Assembly (NCBI RefSeq): GCF_021462225.1
Contig: NC_061813.1
Location: 24,266,442-24,330,441, forward strand
Length of the DNA: 64,000 nt
Direction of reading: 5' to 3'
From: Girardinichthys multiradiatus
Lineage: Eukaryota > Chordata > Actinopteri > Cyprinodontiformes > Goodeidae
Shown: positions 36,830 through 46,886 of the stretch, piece by piece
Position numbering within the stretch: position 1 is the stretch's first letter
Layout of the letters: each line of letters starts with the position of its first letter
Made by a program: the position numbers and the translations under genes
The notes under the pieces: generated by a model
What the model was told of the DNA's origin: nothing
The model's database searches: none
Seen by the model: the letters and a program-made list of their open reading frames with translations, nothing else

Positions 36830-37379
36830 ATGTTGATCAAAATGTTTAATTTTGGCCTTAGCTGACCTACAAACCTTCTTCATTATTTTATGGCTTTTGG
36901 CAAACTGTAAACAATACTTCTTTCCTCATTGTTGAGACTTCTAAAAAAGGGCTTTCTTGCATCTCCTCCATAAAAGTCTCAATCCTCTCAATCGATTCTG
37001 TCCCCCGAGCTATAGACCTCTGCAGCTCCTCCTGTGTTAATATGGGCATTTTAGCTGCTTTTGTTGATTAATACTCTGCCAATTAATGCTGTTTTCATTA
37101 ATTAATGACAAAATCAAACAGCACACCAAAACTCAAAGTCCAAAACTTGGTTTATTATTTTCTAGCTTCTAACTTCTCCACAACTTTATCCCTGAGCTTT
37201 CTGCAGTGCTCCTTGGTCTTCATGATGCTGTCTGTTGACTAATGTTCTCTAAAAAGAACCTCTGAAGCCTTCCCAGATCAGCTGTGTTTAAACTGAGATT
37301 AAATTACACAAATGGACTCTGTTAACCATTTAGGTGACATAAGTAAGTTTAGAGGTATGAATATTTTTGCAAGGCACCG
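36830..37379 (-). mobile_element. Tc1-like transposon relic (5' half, antisense)
   Basis: Minus-strand order from the right: the terminal end CGGTGCCTTGCAAAAATATT at 37379 flanked by TA, a leader, the start-codon region near 37215 (antisense of KTKEHC), the first helix-turn-helix, and a decayed region with LQRSIARGTE-like text near 37005-37035. Further left come the SPLF...VLFTVCQK-like block (36890-36960) and a trace of the first aspartate region near 36845-36875. The catalytic core and far repeat are missing. Unlike its relatives it lacks the long inverted repeat between leader and end. Confidence 0.68.
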
Positions 37380-37381
37380 TA

Positions 37382-39206
37382 CCCTGCTAATTTTGCCCAT
37401 AGCTACAGTCAGGATGAGGACCATACTCACTGAGTAGCTTATTAAGAGAGTTAAAACAATCCCCAATGCTCAATGCAGCAGAGAGTGGCACCTTAAGGCC
37501 ACCAATCATTTGTTTTAAACCTTTCATACCCATCTTTACCATGGATACTTTCCAACAGTAAAATTTATATTTGGTTTCACACATATGACCAGGCGAGCAT
37601 TCTGTAAATAGTAGAAAATGTACTGTTATTAACATTTAAAGACATGAGTAATATTCTCCTTTACTCTCCTCTTCCCATCTTCTTCCTCCTATCCGTTCCA
37701 TACTGTGGATTTTTATCATTTTCCTCCTTAAAATAGGTTCTACATATTATTCCTGTCATAGAAGGCTAAGAGTGACAGAAATTCCCCAAATTAATAAGCT
37801 ATTTAATACATTGTTATATGTGATAATTTGAATCAAATTGGAAATAAATATGAAATACAAAATTTTATATTTTTTCAATGTATTTATAATGTCTTAATTT
37901 ATTACACAGTGAAATAATTAAATTGGACAATCTAATCAAACTTCAAATCAAATATATGGTAAATTTATACATAAAAATGTGATTTTAAAAAAATGATTAT
38001 TTGCTTCTTGTGCTAAAGTACATCATGAATTAAATTTGAACTGCTGCTGTGTCTCGCGGCTGCGTTTGTTAGCAGCAATAGAGCAGAAGACACAGAGATG
38101 AAGGTAAGCTGTACCTGACAGAAACAGTTCCGTTTCTTTCTATCAAAGTGATGGAGCGGATGCCTGACCCAGAGCGCAGGGACAGATTGGAGCTGTGTAT
38201 TTTCCTGTCCCCGCCGGTAGCACTGAGCACTTTATACATTACTGGAGCCGATTAATGAGCTCAAAGTTAGAACTTGAGTTAGCAGCAAAACCAATTTTGT
38301 GTTTGGGATGGAGGGCGGTGATGTGTAACTTAAAAATCGGGCTTATATTTTCTTCACAAAAAGGCCATGTTTACTGGTTGGAAGGCCCAGTTTTGCCCCC
38401 CTTCACCATAGGTCCTTGCATATGAATAGAATATAAATGTAGCAACATTTATACTTAATAAAAAGAGTAAGCAGAGGTTTTTTTTTTTTTAAATATCATG
38501 TCTTTTTCAAACAAAATCATTCTGACTTAATGGAGAATATCAGTATCATTTACTTAATTTCAAAAGCATGGATTAAACAGGCTGAAATGATTTTACATGA
38601 AATATTTACACAGCTTTACTCAGGGTTTTAGAAGCAGAAGCTGCATTCAGCTTGCATCATTCCCTTATTTATTCTTGCTCTTATTAATGGCTTTATGGTT
38701 TTAATAATGGAGTGAGACTATGGAATAATGCCTGCTCTTCTTGTCCAAAATTCACACAATAACTTCCCAGGCACCTCTGACACAGTGACAGAGCATTTCA
38801 ATGTGGAACCGACTACGGATGAGTCACTATTTACCCCAGAAATGGAGAGTAATTTTCTCTCTATTCCACATGCTAAGACCGAGCACAGATAAACATGATA
38901 AGATGGAAATTGGCTTAGGGCTAATATAAAGGAAGGGTTTCCTTACTTGGAGTAACATGCACTGCAATTAACCATGGGGGAGATGAGCGTGCTTTGTCTC
39001 CGTGAATGTGAGCCGGAGCGGCTCTACCAGCTGCAACATTATCATGACAATTTAACAAGTACAGCAGGATCAGGACAAGCCCAGACTGAAAGACCACAGT
39101 AAATTTGAGCTACATGAAATCATTCATTGAAGTTACTTGCATAGAGGGCCTTTTCATATGAATTTCAATTTAGGTATGATTAAATGATATAATAGACATG
39201 CATCTA
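37382..39206. other. Unassigned; one GC-richer block at 38.04-38.42 kb
   Basis: The block contains TGTCTCGCGGCTGCG, then ATGAAGGTAAGC, in which an ATG is followed six bases later by a good splice-donor consensus. It ends in a GGCCCAGTTTTGCCCCCCTT phrase. It could be an old element or a promoter/first-exon remnant. No downstream exon was found. The rest is AT-rich and unassigned. Confidence 0.35.
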
Positions 39207-40040
39207 CAGTTGCACCTCAATAAATTAGAATATCATAGAAAAGTAGCTTTATTTTAGTAGTTTAGTTTGAAAACTGAAATTTATACATTTCACAGATTCA
39301 TAACGCGCATATTTTTCCATTTGTTTTCTGTTGTATGGTTTGTGGCTTATGAATGTCCGAAAATTGAAATATTACATCAGACCACTAAAAGGAGCTGATG
39401 CAATATATTGTGAATATTGTAATGTAATATTCTGATGTAATAGTAATGTATTATTGATGCAAAAAGGCTACAAAGTGAGGGAGAAAATCCAAGTTGCTTT
39501 AGGTCCAGCCTGAAGTTTTCCTAGTTAGTGATGATCTGAGGTGCCATTCTGGTATCAGTTCACTGCTTTTTATCAAGTCCACAGTCAGTGCAGCCATCTA
39601 TCAGGACATTTTAGATCACTTCATGCTTCCCACTGCTGACGGGCATTTTGCTGATTTTGTTTTCCAGCAGGACTTGGCACCTTCCCATACTGCTAAAAGA
39701 ACCACTACCTGCTAATAACTATGGTATTGCTGTGTCTGATTGGCAAGCAAACTGGCCTTACCTAGACCCCACAGATAATCTAAGACATTGCCAAGAGGAA
39801 GGTGAGACACCAGACCCAACAATGCAGACCAGTTCAGGTCATTATTTCATTATTAACAAAACCTGTCCTTCCCTAGCCCCTCAGCAGAGCCAAAGTCTAA
39901 TTGTCTCCATGCCTAGCTGCATTGATGCAGTAATTCATGCAAAGGAAGCCCCAACCATGTATAGACTTGTAGTATTCTGTACAGTACATGGGCATACCTT
40001 TTAGAAGGCTGACGTTTTTGAATAAAAATTCTTCAACCCA
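39207..40040 (+). mobile_element. Tc1-like transposon relic, deleted copy
   Basis: It starts CAGTTGCACCTCAATAAATT after TA (39205-39206), an end typical of a Tc1 lineage related to the 28427 element. After the inverted repeat most of the N-terminal half is missing. Plus-strand text resumes near 39560 with CFLSSPQSVQPSIRTF-like sequence, then FQQDLAPSHTAKR (second aspartate, 39660-39700), WQANWPYLDPTDNL at 39740-39780 and the C-terminal segment with SIDAVIHAKEAPTMY near 39920-39965. The DDE glutamate position reads Asp (PTDNL instead of PIENL). The 3' repeat is barely present. Confidence 0.82.
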
Positions 40041-41015
40041 CTGACCTCCATTGTTTTTGGATGACCAGCCTGATATGTTGACAAAAACATTGCAGTCTTA
40101 ATTGGACTTGGAGGAATCAATTGGCTTTTTGTGCTAACTACCAAGAGTGCATGTTCACATGCATGGGTGCGTTTTGTCTCTGTTTGTTTATTTTGCAGAT
40201 TTGTTCTGTGGGGTAATTGGCAGTGGTCCTGACAGGGCAACCCTTTAACTGTGTGTCCTGACACTTAAGGAGCATCCCTGTTATCATTCTAACTATATGA
40301 CTGCAGTGATTCAGCCAGAGATCCTGGTGGGGTTTTAATTTCTCGAAACACGCACTAAAACATAACGTGTCTGGGAGGGAAGCAAAAACAATTTACAGTG
40401 ATTAACAACATTTATTTAATTTCCTCCTCTGGTGCTTTTCATCAAACAAGTGGTGCTGCCTCTAACTTATGTAACATCTCTGGTGGATTGACTGTGCTGA
40501 GGCCATGTAACTGGAGCAAGTCAGCAAGTGAGCCATGTCTAAAACACAGCGTCTCTTTAACACTGGAGACTGTGCGGCACAGCACACCAGGACCACCATT
40601 ATACTCAATAATATGCTAACCCATTCCTGGAAGCCAAGTGAAGGTCAGATGCCTTCACAACCCACAGCAAAGATGGGAATTTGGGATGGATGATGAAAAC
40701 TGTAGCAGATAATGTAAGAATGTATTTAGTTACTTAGTTAACGCTGACCACTAAAATCTTTTTGTTTAGGCAATGGAGCAAAAATGCAATAAAATGAAAT
40801 GTTCTTAAAGTACGACTAGTACTTTGAAATCATCAAATGGTGCATAAAATGGCACTCTTAACTCACAACTTCCCATCACAAGTTTAACACAGCAGTTTAA
40901 TTAAGAAACTATGTAAAATGTGCAGGCATTCCACAACAAATGTCTTCAAAGTCATCTGTTATTTGAATTCTATTTATATTCTGTTGTATAACTGAGCAAT
41001 GACCAATTCGCCCCA
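40041..41015. other. No gene or element recognised
   Basis: Unassigned sequence. Confidence 0.45.
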
Positions 41016-41145
41016 TGTCACGAAGTGCCTCTTGGAGAAGGACCCAAACGCAGACAAGCAGATAGGAGCAGCTTGGTGAGTAAAAAGATAAAAAAGAAAC
41101 GTTACAGCAAGCGGGAGGTAGAAGATGCAGACAAAAGCATGGGAA
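41016..41145. repeat. Left part of an interrupted DNA repeat
   Basis: Begins TGTCACGAAGTGCCTCTTGG and continues with GACCCAAACGCAGAC, text I associate with a common non-autonomous fish repeat. The sequence just right of the LINE at 43886-43928 (GACCCAAAACAAAACTCAAA, then ATCATGACA) looks like its other end. The assignment is tentative. Confidence 0.4.
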
Positions 41146-41400
41146 GATATACCACCCCTGGTAAAAGTTACGGAATCACCAGTTTCAGAGAATGTTTATT
41201 TAGTTGTTTAATTTTGTCCAAAAAAAAATAGCAGATCACAGACATGACACAAAACTACAGTCATTCTTAGTGGCAACTTTCTGGCTTCAAGAAACACTAA
41301 AAGAAATCAAAAAGATAACATTGTGGTAGTAAAAGTCACTGTTTTAGCTCAAGCAGATGGACAAAATGATGGAATCACTCAATTCTGAGGAAAGAATTAT
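41146..41400. mobile_element. Solo Tc1-type terminal inverted repeat
   Basis: The block opens TACCACCCCTGGTAAAAGTT and contains GATCACAGACATGACACAAA and ATGGAATCACTCAATTCTGA, text characteristic of the about 250 bp inverted repeat of one Tc1 lineage. It ends abruptly at ATTATG, where the LINE begins. No transposase is attached. Confidence 0.7.
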
Positions 41401-41468
41401 GTGAGTGAGTCTGTTTGTAGGTGTAGGGGTTAGTTGTGTATCCGTACTTGTTTGCAGTGCGTATGTGC

Positions 41469-42359
41469 CTAGGGAAGAAACTGTCTGTCTGTCTTTCTGT
41501 CTGTCTGTCTGTCTGTCTGTCTGCTGGTATGGGATTTTGTTGACCTGTAGCCCCTCTCAGAGGGCAACAAGTCAAACAGGGGGTTGGTGAGGTGTGAGGG
41601 GTCACCTGTGATGGCCTTTGTTCTCCTGAGGCAGCAGGACATGGCGATGTTTTCCAGGCTGGGCACAGGGCAGCCGGTGATCTTTTGGGCAGTGTTTATG
41701 ACCCTCTGCACCGCCTTCCTGTCCTCAGCTGTGGAGCCTGCATACCACACACCCAGATAGTATGTCAGTATGCTCTCCACTGAGGAGTGATAGAAGGTCA
41801 GCAGCAGTTTTGTGTCCAGGTTGTTCTTTCTGAGGACAGTGGAGCTGTTTTTAATCCAGCTGTAGGTGGGGAGGGGGATCTGTAATTCCAGTAGTTTGGT
41901 GGTGAGGATGTCTGGAACGATGATGGTAAATGCTGAGCTATAGTCCACGAAGAGCATCCTCACACACCTCTTCTTGTACTCCAGGTTGCTTAGCGCTGTG
42001 TGGAGTGTAAAGGCAAGGGCTTCCTCTGTAGACCAGTTCACCCTTTACGCAAACTGTTGGGGTTCGAAGGAGGAAGGGAGGCAGTCTCTGATGTGTTGGA
42101 AGATTGATCGCTTCAAGCATTTCATGATTACAGACGTCAGAGTGATGGGTCTGTAATTGTTCAGGCTGTAGATGGTGGGTTTTTTGGGGATTATGGTGGA
42201 GGCCTTTAAGCAGGTGACAGTGGCATGTGTCAAGGAGAGGTTAAAGAGTTCAGTGCGGATCCCTGCCAGTTGGTCTGCACATGCTTTAATTACCGTCCCT
42301 GGGATACCGTCTGGACCAGCAGCTTTCCTGGGGTTTACTGCTCTCAGGTTTTTCCTCAC
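41469..42359 (-). pseudogene. LINE reverse transcriptase, stop and core deletion
   Basis: One minus-strand frame reads LRAVNPRKAAGPDGIPGTVI, ...NNYRPITLTSVIMKCLKR and SSFEPQQFA, then an in-frame stop near 42043 where relatives have QQFAYR. It continues with VNWSTEEALAFTLHTAL and MLFVDYSSAF near 41940, in which the D of VDYSSAF is the first catalytic residue region. At about 41845 the text jumps from TYSWIK to RKNNLDTKLLLTFYHSSVES, the downstream thumb/connection region. Roughly 200 residues, including the QGCVLSPLL and FADD motifs, are gone, yet the frame is kept. The C-terminus ends in PLFDLLPSERGYRS and a (TDRQ) run encoded by the adjacent microsatellite. Confidence 0.88.
41481..41523. repeat. 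(TCTG)n microsatellite inside LINE 3' coding region
   Basis: About 10 units with one TCTT variant. On the coding strand it reads as Arg-Gln-Thr-Asp repeats where related elements have a non-repetitive RLKDSFFP-like segment. Confidence 0.9.
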
Positions 42360-43059
42360 TTCATGCTCCTGGAGAAAGAGAGAGAGGTGGGGGGTTTGGG
42401 GGGGGGGTAATTAGGAGTGGCTGCAGAGGGGTGGTCGTGGTCTCAAAACGGTCAAAAAAGCTGTTCAGTTCCTCTGCCAGCATGTTGCCGCTATAGGAGG
42501 ATGTGGGAGGGGGGTCGGCTTTGTAGTTTGTTAGGGTCTGGGTGCTCCTCCGCATCTTATGCGTGTTGCTGTCCATTAGGTATCCTTCTATTTTCCTTTT
42601 GTAGGAGTTTTTGGCTTGTTTGATGCCCCTCCTCAGGTCAGCTCTGGTGGTGCTGTAAAGGGCTTTGTTCCCCATCCTGAAGGTCAAGTTTCGAGCTCTG
42701 ATCAGGGTCTGAACTTAATTTGTCATCCAGGGCTTCCTGCTTGGAAAGACTCGGATGTGTCTGTCCTCGGTGACATTATCCACACAGCACCTGATGTAGA
42801 AGAGGACAGACTCGGTGTTTGTATCCAGGTCCTGTTCTTCAAAAATACTCCACTCTGTGCATGCAAAACCTGCAGCTGGGCTAGAGCATTTTCAGGCCAG
42901 CCTTTGATGGTCCTTGAGGCTGGCCTTGTTTGCCTTCTGAGGCTGGGAAGAAGAACAGAGAGAGTTGAGGGGGAGGTGGTTGACCTGTATGCATGTTTTG
43001 TGTTAGAGTGAACACAATCCAGTGTGTTTTCTCCCCTGGTTGCACATTTGAAGTGCTGG

Positions 43060-43620
43060 TAGAATTTAGGGAGAACAGTCATGAGTTGTGCTTTATTAAA
43101 GTCTCCTGCGTTGATGTGCACACTGCCCGGATGAGACCATGAGCTAGAGCTGGCCGAGTGCTGTGCTAACGTTAGGACCGGGAGGTATGTAAACAGCGGT
43201 CACAATGGCTAAGGCTAGCTTCTGTGGCAGGTAGAAGGGGTCGGCACTGGACAGTCATGGCCTCTAGGTCCAGTGAGCAGTAGGTGTCTATTACTCTGCT
43301 GTCCGAGCACCAGTCCTATTCATAGACACAGAGTCCCCCTCCTATGCACTTACCAGAGGCTTCAGTTTGGTTGTGGCAGTGAATAGTGCTGCCTGCTAGC
43401 TCAACTGTAGCATCAGGGATGTGCGGGCCCAGCCAAGATTTGCTAACAAACAGCAGACAACACTCCCAGACAAAGCGGTTGTAGACGATCTGAGACTGTA
43501 GCTAACCTATCTTGTTTGCAAGATATCTAGCGTTTGTAAGGAAGATGGATGGTAGTGGAGGTCTGTGTGGTCAGTTTCTGAGCTAGCAGCCATGCTCGGC
43601 ATCCACACTTCTATTTTCTC
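43060..43620 (-). pseudogene. LINE AP-like endonuclease, decayed
   Basis: Minus-strand pieces give DATVELAGSTIHCHNQTEASGK near 43340-43410, WCSDSRVIDTYCSLDLEAMTVQCRPLYLP near 43230-43310, IVTAVYIPPGPNV near 43170-43215 and AHINAGDFNKAQL near 43080-43120. This is the order of the endonuclease domain of CR1/L2/Rex1-type LINEs, which nicks the target. GDFN is the usual metal/phosphate-contact motif. Pieces are in different frames, so the domain is dead. Confidence 0.75.
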
Positions 43621-43885
43621 TCCCTACGGCATCTCCCTTGCCTGCCAGGCCCGATAACAATTCACGGGGCGCCGGCGATATCACTATCTCTGGTGGGATA
43701 TTGTTTCCATAAGAAGGTGCTTGTAATGTCCGTTTTGCCTAAATTCTAATGTTTATCAGGTCTTGGTGGCTGTATGTTGGGTTGCTGCAACATGGTTGTG
43801 TCATGAGAAGAATAAATACAAAAAGGTGCATAAGTAAGCTGGGAGCCTCTAGCCGGTGACACTGTGCGCGACGCCATGTTCAGAG

Positions 43886-43928
43886 GTAAGACCCAAAACA
43901 AAACTCAAACACCTTTAAATCATGACAC
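43886..43928. repeat. Right part of the interrupted DNA repeat
   Basis: See 41016-41145. Reads GACCCAAAACAAAACTCAAA followed by ATCATGACA. Confidence 0.35.
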
Positions 43929-43984
43929 CTCATCATCATTTTGTACTTTTGGTTGATTTGTACCCAACTTTCCAGCTTCCTCTA

Positions 43985-44060
43985 ATCAAATGCCAATGTG
44001 CCCCTGGGCTAGGCACTTAACCCCAAGTTGCCTACCGATCTGTATATCGGTACATAAATG
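43985..44060. repeat. 5' half of a split teleost repeat
   Basis: Contains GCCCCTGGGCTAGGCACTTA and GTTGCCTACCGATCTGTATA, the front of a common fish repeat. The expected continuation is found 2.07 kb away at 46131-46192. Confidence 0.6.
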
Positions 44061-46118
44061 TGTTGGGACCCACAGCCATGGATTAAAACATCAAGATGCG
44101 GTACAGACTTTTCTGGATCTTTCAATAAATTGCAATAAATTGCAATAACCAACTTCCAGGAACTTAGGAAGGGGGGGGGGGGTTTATAACAGCGGACTTC
44201 CCATGATGACACTGCCTGTATAAACCCCCCACCTTTCCAATGAATCGATCTCTTCACCCTGGGGCCTGGACAGAGAGTCTCTTTGCTGGCAAGCAGACAT
44301 AACTCTTCAAACTGGATTCAAGGGTGTCATAAGATCACGCGATCATATGCCCTAAGTTAAGTACGAATGAATTGCTGTTTGTGTACCTGGTATTCATTCA
44401 TGAATGGGGTGATTAAAGTACAAGAGTTGCTTGACTTTTTTCTCTGAGATCTACAGAAAGCAGACTGTTTGCAGAGAATTCCCTGCAGAGACGCTGTCTC
44501 TACAACGCCTAGTGGAGCAGTTTCCTGGTCTGGAAGGAGGACAACAGAGAGCGCATCACCATGGTAACGTGCAGTTTTGGTCGGCCCGACAGAACGTGCT
44601 GCCCCCACCCAGCTCGGGAGGTTAGCTGTAGCTAACCCTTTGTTCACAGCGCTTTCTTCAAACTTCGTCGTTGCCCGGACAACTCCTCCTCAGCACGGTT
44701 CGTACGAGGTTAGGGTTTGGGCAGAGAGTAGTGATTTAGGATGAAATGATCTAAACGTTTTTCATTTTATGAAGTTTGGTTTTGTTTGTGAAACTCTGCT
44801 ATCTTGGTGCTAGCAGGCTATCTGCAGCACATGTGTTCAGTTTTGTGTTCTGTGTGTTTTGAAAATTAAGAAAAACTTTATTTAAAGGGTGATTTTAAAC
44901 ACAGAAGATTGATCATAACGCGCCGTCCGCGCTTATGCATTTTAACCCTTTAATTAACGGTATTTTAAAGGTGTGTGTTTGATTCTGGTGCTAAGCTATC
45001 AGCTTCTTTGTTAGCTTTAACTGCTAACAAGCTAAGAACATGTGCTTGCTGCTAAATAATATTTACCCAGAAAGATTGTTAGTTTTCAATCCAGTAAATA
45101 ATATTTCCCTAAACATTATTTTGCTAGACTTGATAACTAAGTAACGCAATTAAGCCCCATTTCTCCAGAAAGATTTGGCTCTTTTCCAAAATATTTCCTT
45201 GAATATTTGACCAATTCCTTAATATTTCTTTAAATATTATTTTAATAAATAAAGGCAGCTAATGAGACACCGTTGAGAATTAGTCATCCAGAAGGTTGGT
45301 TTTATTCAGCAGATCATTCTTTAAACATTATTTAATGAAAATAATATTTCATCTGATCTTGCATTGTGAACGGTTGTCTAAAAGTGTACTGATTATTGCT
45401 TAAGTGGTGTCCTAGCGGTTAGAACAGCAGGTTTGTGTTCCAGAGGGGACACAAGGGGCCAGGTTCGTATCACACAGATTACCACTTTGGGGCCCTGAGC
45501 AAGACCCTTAGCCCCAGAATGCCCCCTGGGTGCTGCACAATGGCAGCCCACTGCTCCCTGTAAGGGATGGGTTAAATGCAGAGGACAAATTTCGTTGTAA
45601 TGTACATGTGCAATGACCAATAAAGATGATTATTAAGTTGGTTCCAAGACTAACTTAACTTCTCTTCAAGATAATCCTTGGTTCTCAAACATAAATATTG
45701 CATTGTAATGTTGCATCACTCTTTTGGTCATGGTTTCAACTATCTTTAATCAACTTGTTTATATTGTACATTAGTCTTCCCCATTCTTTAACTCTGCTTG
45801 GTAGTTTAGTTGGATTGTTTTAGCATAGTAAAGAGTTTGTTGATTGAAATATGTTTGACTTTGAGTCGACTTATTTTTGTTAATAAATTCTTGTATTTTA
45901 AGAAATTGTGTGAATTAATTCCATGTGTGTGCAGAGTTTTGCTGTTCAATAATGTCAGAGCTTAGCTCACCCTTTTCTATTTTGTCCTAATACCATCGCC
46001 TTACTGGGCTGGTATTCACAGGACAACCCTTAACAGACCGAAATATTATTTGATAAAATATTATTAAAAGTATTAATATTAAATATTAAATAATATATTC
46101 AGATTCATAGTCACAACA
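44061..46118 (+). mobile_element. Probable solo LTR (about 2.06 kb)
   Basis: The unit starts TGTTGGGACC and ends TAGTCACAACA, giving the short inverted TGTTG...CAACA ends expected of an LTR, and it interrupts another repeat. Inside lie a G12 run and a CCTGTATAAACCCCCC promoter-like site at about 44213-44228. Downstream is a GC-richer leader-like part (44.5-44.75 kb). An AATAAA at about 45889, with GTGTGTGCAGAG 3' of it near 45926, could be a polyadenylation region. No gag or pol text is present, hence solo. Flanking bases AAATG and AATAT are not a perfect target duplication. A SINE at 45391-45635 lies within it. Confidence 0.5.
45398..45635 (+). repeat. tRNA-derived SINE
   Basis: The head has an A-box-like GGTGTCCTAGCGGTTAGAAC at about 45406 and a B-box-like GGTTCGTATCA at about 45462, the internal RNA polymerase III promoter of tRNA-derived SINEs. 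The body has GGCCCTGAGCAAGACCCTTA, CTGCACAATGGCAGCCCACT and GATGGGTTAAATGCAGAGGA, familiar from fish SINEs. The 3' tail is AATAAAGATGATTATT. GATTATT also precedes the head (45391-45397), a possible short target duplication. Confidence 0.75.
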
Positions 46119-46130
46119 AATATGTGCTCA

Positions 46131-46192
46131 TTTGTGAGTGTGACTGGATCAATGAGGCTCTAGTGTGAAGCACTTTGAGTGGTCAGTAGGAC
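46131..46192. repeat. 3' half of a split teleost repeat
   Basis: Contains GTGAGTGTGACTGGATCAAT and CACTTTGAGTGGTCAGTAGG, the back part of the repeat whose front is at 43985-44060. Confidence 0.6.
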
Positions 46193-46794
46193 TAGAAAAG
46201 TTTTTTCTAAATTTGGTCCTTTAAATTTGCACGGGGAGCTAGCTAGCTAGCCACCTAATACAGTAATACTGGTACTATGTATAGCTGAGCCCACTTTTGT
46301 GTCTCTGGTGATCCATTTGTTGATATGGATGTATATTTTATTTATTTGTAAAGTTTTGTTCCAACCAGCAAAGCTGTAGCTATGCTATGGCTGCTCTCTG
46401 GGGATGTAGCAGATGGCTCACAGTGACTACCGTTCTCTCTGGTGAAATTAGTCGTCTGAACAGAAATATGGGTTGACAGCTTAGTCAACATCCAGCTTTA
46501 CTGTCAGGTAAAAAAGAAACATAAAAGCTGCAAAAAGCAGGTTTTTAAACTCCTGAAATCCTCAATAATAGTTAAATATATAGTGATAGATGAGTAAGTC
46601 ACTTACAAAACTTGTTAAGCTGTCTTTAGTTGTCCAGCCTCTCTGTGTCCTGGGTAAAAGTGTGTCATAGCGAGGAGAAATGGTGTGCCTCCTGTAGCAG
46701 TGTGTGTACACAAGCTTTGTAATTTAGTTCTTGTAAATTTATAATTTGGTTACAACTGCTCTCAGGGTGTGCTGGAATGCTGCCAGCTCACTGC

Positions 46795-46796
<2 letters not shown>

Positions 46797-46875
<79 letters not shown>

Positions 46876-46886
46876 GTGTGTGTGTG
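46797..46886. repeat. (TG)n microsatellite
   Basis: 77 bases uninterrupted to 46873, then one interruption (TAGG) and a short further run. Confidence 0.95.

Larger units (their letters stand above)
41401..43885 (-). mobile_element. CR1/L2/Rex1-group LINE with deleted RT core
   Basis: A minus-strand LINE that extends close to full length at its 5' side: the start near 43885 reads CATGGCGTCGCGCACAGTG, a GC-rich leader. From right to left it holds an AP-endonuclease region (about 43620-43060), a linker, the front of the reverse transcriptase (42359-41845), then the C-terminal part (41845-41469). The whole central reverse transcriptase including the FADD box is absent. The exact clade (Rex1, L2 or CR1) is not settled here. 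Confidence 0.85.

Noticed and set aside
44357..44647. A 96-codon minus-strand open frame in the putative LTR
   Set aside because: No retroviral or other domain, and the opposite strand is open over much of the same span.
45398..45475. A functional tRNA gene suggested by A-box and B-box motifs
   Set aside because: The boxes are imperfect, no cloverleaf can be closed, and the downstream body and tail are those of a SINE.
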